Origin: Heterodera schachtii
Taxonomy: Eukaryota > Nematoda > Chromadorea > Rhabditida > Heteroderidae
NCBI GenBank assembly: GCA_023374025.1
Contig: SIJG01000110.1
Span: forward strand, 378,206-442,205
Reading direction: 5' to 3'
Length of the DNA stretch: 64,000 nt
Shown here in pieces: positions 25,726 to 50,607 of the stretch (the stretch's first letter is position 1; the number at the start of each line of letters is the position of its first letter). The position numbers and the translations under genes are program-made. Below the pieces are notes generated by a model. That model was given only the letters and a program-made list of their open reading frames with translations. It was not told the origin of the DNA and did not search any database.

Positions 25726-27749
25726 ATGCCGTCCACCAGTGCCAACCAAATTGGCTACGTGTCACCGTTCAAACTGCGAAAAACCATCGGTACGCAGAGG
25801 AGGAGAGGGCATCATTTTTATTAGCATTATGCCAATGCTGCACATTTCTGGCATCGCTCATTTGAAGGGTCACAGAAAATCTTGATTGGGGCTACCTCTC
25901 GTCAAGTTTTTGTTTAACATACCATGAGGCAGGCCCTAAGTGATTTCACGTAAAAATTCCGCTTCCATTAACCCAACAAAACCAATTTATTATTATTATT
26001 TTTTTAATTTCCTAAAATTTTTGCCGGAAATTTACTTTTCGGGCTTCCAATTTCCATTTTTGTTTATTTGTTTGTTAATCCGATAAATTTCCAATAATTT
26101 TGCCCCCCTCATTTTCAGTGGAGCGGAAACGAATGGTGCAGGAAATCATGCGACAACAAACGGACAAAGTGAGAAAACAGAATTGTTGTTATCATTTGTT
26201 TCGAATTTTTAATAAACATTTTTTGTTTTGTTTTCAGGTGCCATTGATCATCGAACGGATGAAAGACGAACGTACGGCATTTTTGGGGGTAGATGAAATT
26301 GGGAGGGAAAGGGGGGGGCTAATCCATTCATTTATATAAATTTTCCGATTCCTGACCCCCCCCCCGCAACTCAAGAAAAAATTTTAGTATATCTATCGGT
26401 AATGCTTTGAACAATTCGAGTCCTGAACCCCGAATTTGGACATTTTTGTTTGTTTTTTAATTAGGAAATTTTGGAATTTTTATATTTCCATTTTTTATTT
26501 TTCAAAAATCCAATTTCATTTCATCATTATTAATAAACTGCCTCCTTTTGAGAGGCACTTTTGGTTCGGCAAATTGTGAGTACAAAAATAGTTCAAAAAC
26601 ATCTGACACATTGTTTGTTGTGAAGGTGAAGGTCACACGCATTTGTAAATGAATTTAGAAAAAAAAATACTGAAAATTAATGAGCAACCTTAACCCTCCA
26701 ATTATTTTATTTATTTAATTTTTTTTTTTTTGGTCATGGAAAGATGGATTTCGGTAAATATTTTCCCAAAACTCAAAAATGAATGAGAGAGTGAAAATGG
26801 TTAGAATCTTTTTAAAAGGCCCCCCAAAAATGAGAAAATTGCAAATTATGGGGGCTTTTGCCACTTTTCTACCAGAAAAATTGAGTTTAGCATCACAGAC
26901 CGGTTTTTCCTGGGCTGGTTCCACTCAAATAAAGTAAAATTTCTTGAAATTACACTTTTTGGGTTCTTCCCTGAATTTACACTTTTGGGTTCTTCCCTGA
27001 ATTTTGCAGTCAAACAAAAAAAAAATTTTTTTTTATACCCCCTCATTTTTCAGGTTTTTTGCCACTGCTAAGCCACTGCAAATATTTGGTGCCCGCCCAT
27101 TTCACTGTTGCCGACGTTATGCAAATTGTTCGGCGTCGACTGCAACTTCATCCGGATCAAGCATTTTATCTGTACGTTATACAAAAAAAGGGGGTGGTTC
27201 GACCTTGGAGCAGGCTAAAAAAAAAAAAAAAAAATTTTTTTTGAAAAATGGAATGAATTTTTGGTTCACCCCCTCCCATTAATAATGAATTTGCTATTTT
27301 TAATAATTACTAGTATTTGTTCATATTTTTAGGGTGGTCAATGAGAAGTCGTGGGTGACCATTTCGATGACAGTTGGCCAGGTTTTGTTTTGTTTTCGTT
27401 TTTCAAGTTTTTCGACACCAAAAATTTGCATTTAACAAATTAATAACAATTTTTTCAGCTCTACGATCAGGAGAAGGATGAGGACGGCTTTTTGTACATA
27501 GTAAGTTTCTTTTCGCCACTTAAAAAAAATTATTTCATACAATTTGGGGAAAAAAAAATTTTTTTTTAATTTGCAGGGGGGAGAAAATCTGACTCCGCAA
27601 TTTATACCCTCCCAAATTCGGGATTTTTTTTACCAACTAATACTCATTTTGGCCCCCCGCGTTTTTGGCACCGATAATTAATTTGGATGAATGATTAGCA
27701 ATTAATTAATTGTTTTCAGGTCTATGCAAGTCAGCACGCCTTTGGATGA
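25726..27749 (+). CDS. lgg-2: ATG8-family ubiquitin-like protein, LGG-2 / LC3 type
   Basis: Autophagosome membrane protein, attached to phosphatidylethanolamine through its C-terminal glycine. Inferred exons: 25726-25789, 26119-26168, 26238-26271, 27054-27171, 27333-27381, 27459-27500, 27720-27749; all phases fit and give 128 residues. Landmarks in order: RQQTDKVPLIIER, LPLLSHCKYLVP, the IVRRRLQLHPDQAFYL helix and strand, then DEDGFLYIVYASQHAFG. The 34-base exon 3 must end at 26271 (donor GTACGG), because reading further breaks the frame into exon 4. The glycine is followed at once by TGA, so no C-terminal propeptide has to be removed by ATG4 before conjugation; C. elegans LGG-2, as I recall it, also ends in FG, whereas LGG-1 has a tail. 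Intron 3 (782 bases) is repetitive and partly duplicated at 30.4 kb. Confidence 0.95.
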
Positions 27750-29124
27750 TGCCGCGGCACAGAAAACAGCGATTGATGGCACGGGGGACGGAGGATTATG
27801 AATTGATAAAAGTGTAAATACCTAAATACAAAAACCACCAAAAGAAACTGTGTCTCTCTCACAATCAGTGTATTATTATTATTTCTTTTTGTTCGCCATC
27901 TTTTTCTTCCTTTTTGTCCTCCTTTTTTCCTTTTTGTGTGTCTCCCATTTCTTTCCTTTTTCCTTCTCCTCTCCTCTCTTAACTTTTGTGTATTTTAATT
28001 TTTTTGTCTGTTTTTTAATTCATTAATTAATTTTTTGTCGGAACTTTCGTTCGTTAATTGTCTGTCCTCTCTCTTCAATTATAATCCTTCATCTTCTTTG
28101 TTCTTTAATCCTAAATCTGCTAATTTCGTCTTGTAAAAATGCATTTTTTTTTCGTCGTCACGCTTTAAACAGTCAATTTTATGACTGACTGATTATGAAT
28201 TAATTGGTGTTACATTTTTTTACCATGGAAAATCGTCATCTTGGGATAGACACACCCAATCATTTTTCTTGCTATATTCTGTCACAATATTGTGTAGGAA
28301 AAATATGCACTCTGTTTGTATGTGTGTATTACATTTAGACACAAATCATCACCCTGAAAATGCGAAAAAATTGTTTGTTTTTTTTTACAAATTTTGAATT
28401 TTTAATTCAATTTTTGGGGTGATCAAAAGCCATCCATCCTTCCTCTACCACTCTGCTGATCAGTTAGCCTCATTTGTCCATGTTTATGTGTAAATACAAC
28501 AACATTTTTCTGTTTTATGACGGGCCATCCAATGAAATTCCTCAATTTTCAAAACTCAGCTCTCTTCTCTCCCTTTTCTCTGTGCTGCCCCTCCCATTTT
28601 TCAAATTCGTATGTCTCCTCATTGTACATAAATTTTTTTTATGAATTTTCATCGGATTTTCGCATTTTGGCGCTTTCTTTTTTTTTCAATGCTATGTACA
28701 TAAATATTGAACTTTATTCTCCATTATTACAGTGTGTGTTATTAATTTGGGTAAAACTGCGGAATACGGTATCGACTCAAAACCGCACAAAAACACACCT
28801 GTGGGTTTTCTTAGGCGCTGGAACGATGGAACAGCTTAAAATTCGGCACGGTAAAGCATTTAACCGGTTTAAAACTCGAAAATTTGGGTGAAAATGGAAT
28901 TTTAAAAGCGTCAAACGCGGACAAATTTGGTATCTATCATTCGAAAGCTCTTGATGAGCTATGTCTAAAAAACATGGTTATTCATTTTTGAAAATGCTCA
29001 GAACGTCTTCAAAACAAATTTATTAGTAAAATAAAACAGGCGTTTCAACCATCAAATACATAAAAGATATTGTTTTTATTGAATATTCAAAGAGCCAAGA
29101 ACATAAACGGGACAAGCAATGAGA
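27750..29124. other. Intergenic, AT-rich
   Basis: 3' flank of lgg-2 and AT/CT-rich spacer. Nothing coding is recognised. Confidence 0.5.
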
Positions 29125-29880
29125 TCAGAAATGGATAATGTGAGGGGGACGGTTCACAAAGGTCAAAAAGTTTTGGAAGCCTTCGTTGAGATGACTGCCG
29201 CGCACTCCAATGATGTAAAGGCATCGCGAAATGTTCTGCACCAACATTGCCCGAGCTTGAACAGACGACCTTAATAATAATATAATTGATTGAAAATAGA
29301 TTTGTAGTCGATTACGCTGCGGCGGTATGGTGTTGGTTGTTGTCGGTTATGTTGCGGCGGTCAGATGAGCCTCAGTGATGTCCAAAATTTGATTGTTTTT
29401 TTCAACAATCACACACGAAAACCCGCCAACAGGTGGTCCTGAATGAAAGGAAACAGTGAACAGGTTAAAAAGGCATTTTGATTACAGTCTCGCCGGCTTT
29501 GTTGGCGTCGTAACGCACACGATGTCGAAAACGTTCGAGGACCGACAGAATGGACTGAAGAGCTTGGAACAGCGGCAGTGCTACAAAACAGAAATTGTCA
29601 AAAGACAAAATGTCGTCTAACTGACAAAAAAAGTTTCTTGAACCGCGCGCGGCCAACGAGACATCGAAATCCCCTTCTTGGATTTCGGCCTCCACAGCGT
29701 GATTCTCACGAATCTCTTCTTGCATGAGGAACGCGGATTCGGCAAAAATCTGAACGGCAGCGAACGCGGGGCGCAAGACCTATGCAAGTGATGGAAACAA
29801 ATACGGGAAGAGATACAATACCGAAAGTTCCGTGTTGGTGAGGATTTCACCACGCGCAATTGTAAGGGCCAAAGACAAAC
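29125..29880 (-). pseudogene. Unrecognised multi-exon coding fragment, 5' end missing
   Basis: On the minus strand a series of blocks reads like a conserved protein. One starts ...TIARGEILTNTELS, then a 47-base intron (GTATTG...GCATAG), then VLRPAFAAVQIFAESAF, then an acidic stretch ending EGDFDVSLAARGSRNFF, then LPLFQALQSILSVLERFRHR. Next comes a small exon near 29422-29453 (DHLLAGFR) and a last exon 29125-29269 (QARAMLVQNISRCLYIIGV onward, ending PPHIIHF and a stop). Junction phases can be made to agree for the last two introns; the junction after KAGET was not fully checked. Upstream of the first block there is an in-frame stop and no usable acceptor, so the 5' part is missing or moved. 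I do not recognise the family. It could be a transposed gene fragment or the 3' end of a gene whose upstream exons I missed. Confidence 0.4.
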
Positions 29881-30089
29881 AGAGTTACATAGAATGAGAG
29901 CACTTGAAAACAACAGAAAAATTTAAAAAAGTAACGCTTGCAAATACGGAATTCGGAAAAAAAATAATTGTTTTGAACCGGTTCAAAATTTGGAAAAACG
30001 AACAAAATGGGACAGCACTCCCAACCTTTTAAAATGGTCAAACACGGAAAATTTGGTATCATTCGAAATATTTTGTTTTTCTCGTTTCA

Positions 30090-30250
30090 GTTGGGTGTGC
30101 AACGACGTGTGGATGGACATTCTCCCGTGTTTTGACCATGCTCAACTCGGCCTCAAATTGGCATTGCTTTCACCCCGTTTTGATGTTTTAGTTGACAAAC
30201 ATTTGGATGTCAAAATGAATTGACACTTTTGAGAGAAATCGGAATTCGCA
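30090..30250 (+). pseudogene. Truncated F-box-like gene copy
   Basis: After a TTTCAG acceptor the frame reads WVCNDVWMDILPCFDHAQLG and continues LKLALLSPRFD, nearly identical to the first exon of the copy at 31111. Homology with that copy also covers about 90 bases upstream. After DVKMN an in-frame stop and small deletions destroy the frame, and the rest of the gene is replaced by unrelated DNA. Confidence 0.65.
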
Positions 30251-30359
30251 AGGACATTGAAATGGCCAGGTCGTTTTGGCGCCGACTTTTGGCACCGACG
30301 ATTTGGCGCCAAGTCGTTTTGGCGCCAAGCCAGAATTAAAAAAAAATACGAATAATACC

Positions 30360-30545
30360 AAAAATTTTGAGAAAAGTGAAAATTATGGGCCCTTTTACCA
30401 TTTTTATCAGAAAAAAATGAGTTTTTTCGACGTAGACCAGTTCCCAAATAAAGTAAAATTACTCGAAATTTCACTTTTTGGGTTCCCGCAGCCAACGTTT
30501 TTTTTCCTCCAACCCCTCATTTCAGGTTTTTTGCCACTGCTCTTT
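30360..30545 (+). repeat. Displaced partial copy of lgg-2 intron 3 / exon 4 boundary
   Basis: The order AAATTATGGG, CAGAAAAA-TGAGTTT, AGACC-G-TT, CAAATAAAGTAAAATT, ACTTTTTGGGTTC, CCCCTCAT, TTCAGGTTTTTTGCCACTGCT matches 26840-27071, which is the end of lgg-2 intron 3 and the first 18 bases of its exon 4. Similarity stops inside the exon, so this is a fragment and not a gene. Confidence 0.75.
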
Positions 30546-30839
30546 TAGCAACGTACGTACATATTTTGGAATTTTTAAGCAACTATTTCTGCTTTTTTTT
30601 TTTACAAATGTTTAGGTACCCATATTTCTCGATTTTTTGCACCTACATAAAAATCCGTTACATTTGTATTTAAAATGTTTTTTTTAATTTATTCATTTCC
30701 ATCGTTTATTGTTGTTCATTTTCCTAGTGTTGTCTCTCTATTTTTTGTCTTTTTGTGACACATCAATCAATTGGGAAAAGGGCAAAGTGTGCTACTGTAA
30801 TTGCAGCAAAAATGAATCGACGGTAAGGAAAGATTTCAG

Positions 30840-31010
30840 TAGAGAGAAGCGGGACCGGAACGTGGTAGCGGACAACTGAGTACCAAGGTCCCGGTTTTGA
30901 CCGGGACCGGGACGAGTTCCGGTTTTTCCAGCCCTAAAATTCCCGGGTTTTCAAACCCGAAAAGGTCCCGGTCCCGGTCTTGTGCAAATTCCCGGTCCCG
31001 CTTCACTCTA
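30840..31010. mobile_element. MITE with 19-bp inverted ends and 8-bp target duplication
   Basis: The left end TAGAGAGAAGCGGGACCGG and the right end CCGGTCCCGCTTCACTCTA match as reverse complements at 18 of 19 positions. The eight bases GATTTCAG flank both sides (30832-30839 and 31011-31018). The interior is mostly GGGACCGG / CCGGTCCC words. Length is 171 bases with no coding capacity. Eight-base duplications are typical of hAT elements. Confidence 0.85.
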
Positions 31011-31110
31011 GATTTCAGAAAAAAAAATGGGGCAGCACTCCAACCTTTTAAAATGGTCAAACACGGAAAAATTTGGTAGCATTCGAAATATTATTTTTTT
31101 CTCATTTTAG

Positions 31111-33029
31111 TTGGGTGTGCAACGACGTGTGGATGGACATCCTTCCATGCTTTGACCATGCTCAACTCGGCCTCAAATTGGCATTGCTTTCGCCCCGTTT
31201 TGATGCGTTGGTGAACAAACATTTTGAGGGCAAAAAGGAATTGACGCTTTGGAGACAAATCCAAATTCGCAAGGACATTGAAATGACGCCAAAACTTTTT
31301 GTTGAAGGCAAATCTGAGGGATTTCCATTGCCGGACTGTCCGTTGCCAACCAACATTCACTTTAAGGACCTGAAAATTGAGTAATATGCTTTGTTTCAAG
31401 TAGAGTTGTACGGGACCGGGAATTTTGGGCAAAACCGAGACCCCCGGACTTTTTGGGTTGAAAAAGCGGAACTTTTTGGCTGGAAAAAATTGGGAAAACC
31501 CAAGTTTTTACATATGGAGGTTTTCAGGCACGCTGAACATGAATCTGACACCCATTTCGATCAATTTCGAACTCCGAACCCACTTTTTCAACAAAAGTTC
31601 CAATTTTTGAATTACACATTTTGCGTCTATCATTTTTCAAAGCATTTATTCATTAAAGCATTCCCCGTCAGGTACATCGATCACTCCGTCATCTCATTTT
31701 TTCGTTCCAATCAGCCACTGTTCGACAACAGAGGCACCAATTTGCATTTGTGGATTAATTTTCCCTATAAGTACTTAAGCGTACGTTTACGGGAACCACA
31801 AAATTCACACAATTGTTTTTAAAGCCCTTCAATTGCAGCAAAGCTGCAAGTTCACCGGATTTGGGATGTTTTTGTCGATGGCATTTGGCCCATTTTTGCG
31901 CCAAACATTTGCCGGATGAGTTTTTCTGGTTGTGAACAACTTGTACTGTTTGCGCCGTCGCACTTCGCCCACAATTCTCACTGATCTCGCTCAGTTGAAT
32001 GCCATCGGTTCTGGTTATCTGCTCCCGGATGTGTTTGGTGACAATAATTATGGGCAAAATGCAATTGTTGACCAAATGTTGTCCAAATGGTTGCAAACAC
32101 CGAGCAGCGATGGCCAACCAAAGCGATTGTTTCCCCGAAATTTAAACCCTGGTTGGGTTGACAGTTTCAAAGAGGTGAATGAAGTTCGGTCACATACAAT
32201 TCATTCATACATGGAAAAGAGGCGAGGGGGGGGACAAGGCTGCACGAAAACTTTAAAAAAATTTCTTATACGAAAACGAAACGTAACAGGGCATTCATTT
32301 AAACGAAACACGAAACATTTAAACCCGAAAACGAAAATTCGTTGACGGACGAAAACGAAACACAAAAAGTGCCGAAAATGTAGGATGAAATGAAAACGAA
32401 ACGAAATTTCGTGCAGTCCTGCAGGGGGGGGGGGGGGGAGGTCCGAGCAGCAGCAGGTGGTTTCCCTCATCCGCGTCATTTCCCCCGCGTCGTTCCTCCC
32501 CCCCCCCTCGAAAATTAAAAAAATCCAAACAAATTTATCAAAAAAAAAAATCGAAAAATATATAAAAATTTCGTTTCCCATATTTTATTAAGGAATTTCT
32601 CCGTGCCAACAACACTTCTTCTTCGTCTTCTGCCAACTATGAAATTCATTACAATGTTCGTACGGCGCCAACATCAATTGAACCATTTGAATTGGTGAAT
32701 GAACGGACCAACGAGAAGCTGACATTGAAAAAAGAGGGCTTTCGCAATTCAATTAATCGTTGGCGTTGGGTGTTGAAACGGTGCCCAATTTTTGGGGGGA
32801 CGGCGGCGGTTCAACAGCAGAAGAAATACGAAAATTCATTCCATTTGAACAATGTCACCGTTTTTTCGAGTTACAACAACAGTTGCATTGGGTGAGGAGC
32901 AACAATTTTACCTTATTTTTTTTCTGAAAATCAATTTTCAGGCCTTTGTTTCCACCGGCAGAAAAGCGGGTCAAAGCAGCGAAAAGGGCGTCGTCTGATT
33001 ATGTGGAAATGAATTTTTTTGGCACTTGA
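31111..33029 (+). pseudogene. F-box-like family gene, frame broken near 31950 (or an assembly indel)
   Basis: Recognisable pieces: 31111-31380 (WVCNDVWMDILPCFDHAQLG onward; an F-box-like helix region), 31672 to about 31785 (YIDHSVISFFRSNQPLFDN), 31852-31950 (HRIWDVFVDGIWPIFAPNIC), about 31945-32174 in another frame (SPTILTDLAQLNAIGSG), 32595-32890 (PFELVNERTNEKLTLKKEGF, then WRWVLKRCPI) and 32942-33029. The order and wording match a large F-box-like family that I recall from cyst nematodes (motifs of the type LGLKLALLSPRFD, PFELxNxxTxExLxLR). F-box proteins normally recruit substrates to SCF ubiquitin ligases; the substrate is unknown. The frame changes by one base near 31940-31960. I found no convincing first exon with an ATG; 31111 begins after an acceptor. 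A MITE sits 100 bases upstream. Confidence 0.55.
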
Positions 33030-33554
33030 TAAAAAAAAAAACTTAGGTCGACCATTTTTGTGTGAAGTTGTTGATTTGATAATTTTAAAATAAATTCAAA
33101 TAAATACAAAGGAACAAAAATTGGTAGATTAAAAATGAATGTTTGGCGCACAAATGGGCGTCGCTCAGATGGCTAGGCGAAAGAAGAAATTCAAGTGCCA
33201 ATACATTGAATGCCATTGCAATTATTCATCGCCAAATTAGGGTGATGATGATCAATGATCAACCCGTTTTGAGCGATTAATCCGCTGCTCCTTCCCCCCT
33301 CGGTCATTTGAAATAATAAATTCTAAGATTTTGTCCAGGAAATCCACATTTTTTCGTGTTTAACCTGTACCTGGGTTTAAAAACTGGAAAATTTAAGCGA
33401 AAAAAAAACCAGGAAAAGGCACGAAATTCAACAATTTTACCAACAATAGTCCACACAAATGTGAAAATTAACTCCATGAACAAACAAAAAAGTCCAAATC
33501 ATCGTCCGTCCGCCGTCTTCCGATGTTTTCGGTTTTTATCTCGGCGTCCATTGC
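33030..33554. other. Convergent intergenic region
   Basis: 3' flanks of the F-box-like gene (+) and of the eL39 gene (-). A GCGTCGCTCAGATGGCTAGGCG stretch near 33159-33180 resembles a tRNA A-box region, but no B-box follows at the right distance. Confidence 0.4.
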
Positions 33555-33710
33555 TCACAACTTCAGTTTGGTTCTGCGCCAGTGACGACGCTTTGCGTTG
33601 TAGCGAATGCGATTGCCCGTCTTCATTCGAGCCCAGTGGGGAAGCGGACGATTCTGTTTGGCAGCCTTGGCCAATTTTCGTTTGATGATAAATGTTTTGT
33701 GCGCAGCCAT
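33555..33710 (-). CDS. rpl-39: 60S ribosomal protein L39 (eL39)
   Basis: A single uninterrupted frame of 51 residues starting [20 protein letters not shown], containing [18 protein letters not shown] and ending [12 protein letters not shown]. This is the full length and pattern of eL39, a very basic protein lining the ribosome exit tunnel. I chose the ATG at 33710 (minus strand) and not the one 15 codons upstream, because family members begin M-x-x-H-K-T-F. It is the only intact minus-strand gene that I can support here. Confidence 0.95.
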   Translation of the reverse strand: MAAHKTFIIKRKLAKAAKQNRPLPHWARMKTGNRIRYNAKRRHWRRTKLKL

Positions 33711-34386
33711 TCTCTCACAATCTTTGCTAAACTTGAAAGGATAAATGATAGCCATTAGATTAGAGAGGGATTAGAACAGGGCATTTTTATTGCCAAGCCA
33801 TTGGATTAGAGAGAGATTAGTAGAGCCCGGCATTTTCAATGTAAGAACCAAAAAGTAAAGGAATGCCGGGAAATGAATTAATTCTATCCTAACTCAATTC
33901 GGCATGCGCCAACGAAAACCAAAACCAATTTGAGAATGGTACAACAAATCAAAAGCCTAAAAAACATTAGCGAGGAAGAAATAGTCGCTTTAATTTTAAT
34001 TTTTTCAGATTAACCTTTGTTTGGCATAATGTTTATGCTATTTAAAAAACTTAACAAATCAATATCTACAGAAATTATAAATTTTTGGTTCAACTTTTAA
34101 TGTGATTCGTAAGAATTTTTTGTATTTGCTTTGCAGACCCACATACATACATATTTTGTTATTTACCGATTATGTCATATGTGTAAAATACAAATATATT
34201 GAATACCTATTTATTGTCTTTATTTATTGAATTTAGATTAATCTCCAAATTTCAAGTATTTTGCGTTGTCATGGTTTTCTCAATTTCTAAATTTTTCACC
34301 TTCTGACCCTTTCAATTTTCTGGCCCACTGCTGATCCACCAGCTTCACCCTGCTCTGAAAAATTTTCTCGGCACAACTTTGACGGC
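33711..34386. other. Divergent intergenic region between rpl-39 and the KDM5 gene
   Basis: Contains two copies of about 45 bases (GCCATT-GATTAGAGAG-GATTAG-A then GCATTTT) at 33751-33790 and 33797-33838, just upstream of rpl-39, possibly promoter repeats. The remainder is AT-rich. Confidence 0.5.
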
Positions 34387-48737
<14,351 letters not shown>

Positions 48738-50607
48738 TAGGGGCGACTGGGCACATGCTTCTCCCCAAATTTGGAAGCATCCATTTTGTTGTTTTTGATT
48801 GTCGTTGTTGTTTCCTATCTGTGTTGGACACATTTACAATTAGTGAATTGCTTACAATTAGTTGTCTAGGCCTTGCCCGCTACTGTACACCTAATGGGTT
48901 CAATAATATAGAGAAGTGACCAGCACGGCACCTTGGAGACACTGCGCCAAAAGTTCATTGGCAATTCCATTCAAAATGCCAGCAAACCCATATGTGTACG
49001 GTAGTGGGCAAAAAGTTGACAATTTGATGACCTGATTGAATGAATATGCTCATCATTCTCCTCCTGTTTTTCCACCTTTTCACAGTTCCATCCCCGCAAC
49101 TTTTTTATGTCTGTGTTGCCTGATTATGTGTACTGTACTTTTATACTATACTACTGTACCTTCTCCTTTTTACAATAATGAATCACATTTTCTTATTACT
49201 GTATTTTGTTATTGTAATCAACAATTTACGTGATAATTCAGTTCTCTTCTTCATCTTGTCACACAATTGCGCTATTTTGCTTTTAATGGCACATTTTGCA
49301 TTCTTTACAACCCGTTATGCTGTTGGCATTCTCTTCCAAGTCATTACTCTATCAATTCTTATCATCATTATCTGCTAATGAGTTTGTTGTTACACACACA
49401 TATTCCCGCTTTTTGTGCAATTGGAGGAACGGATTTTGGCATGGCACTTTTAACTTTTTGATTTTGTTATTAGCAAAATCCGCTCTTGCCATGATTTCGC
49501 TCCATTTTGATTTACCCATCTTTCATTATTTTAATCTGTAATTGTTGTTTTTATATGTTTGCGCATGAATTATTAATGTTCCGTTTGCACATTAAAAAAA
49601 ATTTTTTTTTAATTGGTTTTTTACCTTTCATTTCGAGTCAAATTTTACTCAAAGTTGGACTAATTTCATGAGTTTTTGTTCACTAATTATCTGCTGAACA
49701 CTTTCTTCACGTATTTAAAAATTTGCTTCTCTTTCGCTCTTTCTCAATGATTTGATGATCTTTTTTCTTTTGTTGATTTTACATAACACAGAACATTCAT
49801 CCATTTTTCTTCCTTTTTCCTTTTTTTTTTGTAAATTGGGAATTTCTTGATGAACATGTATTTAAATGGTAATGGTTTTCCGCTTTTTTGATAAATTTTG
49901 TGTTTGGTGTATGTTTTAAACAAAAAACGATTTTCATTCCAAGAAAATGTCATTAAAGATAAATTAATAATCTTTTTCCGGGACCTCCGATCCCAAATTT
50001 TTGGCCGGGCGCCCGCCGGGACGGGGCTTTTTCAACATTTATGGAACACCGATTTTACATTTTTTTGAGAATTTAGCTGTTATCAGAGTTCGCAAGTCTT
50101 TTACACCAAAAATTCAGAATTTTTATATAGTTTTTTTGATTTAATTTTATAAATTTTAATTGATTGGTTCAAAAGATCTTTTTTGAGAATCGGGTGCTTA
50201 TTTTTTATCTAATTATTGAAAGCTGCAGGCACCGCTGGAAAATTTTTGTTTTAAATTTATTTTCAAAATTTAAAGTTTTGAATTAATAAACACATTTTGC
50301 CAAAATAATTTTTTTTTTTTCAAATAAACGTTAAAATATTTTTTTTTTCAAATAAACGGACTGACGAAATTAACGAAGCGGGTCATTTCCTCAATCAAGA
50401 AAAAAGAGATATGAAGCTTTAAACTTGGATTACAATTAGACTCAACTAGCCACATGGAACTACCTTCCGAAGTTATCAAACCCGTTTTAGCCCGTTCAAA
50501 ATGACAAGGACAAACTTCGCTCTATAGAATTTCCACTTTTTTACACAGATACAAACCCGACGACCCCATTTTTAATCGCAATTTCATTTCCAAGGTGCTG
50601 CAAATTT
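48738..50607. other. Intergenic, AT-rich, between the KDM5 and DPH4 genes
   Basis: No gene is recognised. ATTTCATTTCCAAG at about 50580-50594 is acceptor-like and lies 13 bases before the DPH4 ATG, compatible with trans-splicing. Confidence 0.5.

Noticed and set aside
33140..33215. A-box-like GCGTCGCTCAGATGGCTAGGCG
   Set aside because: It resembles a tRNA 5' half, but the following 50 bases lack a T-arm/B-box, so no tRNA can be drawn.
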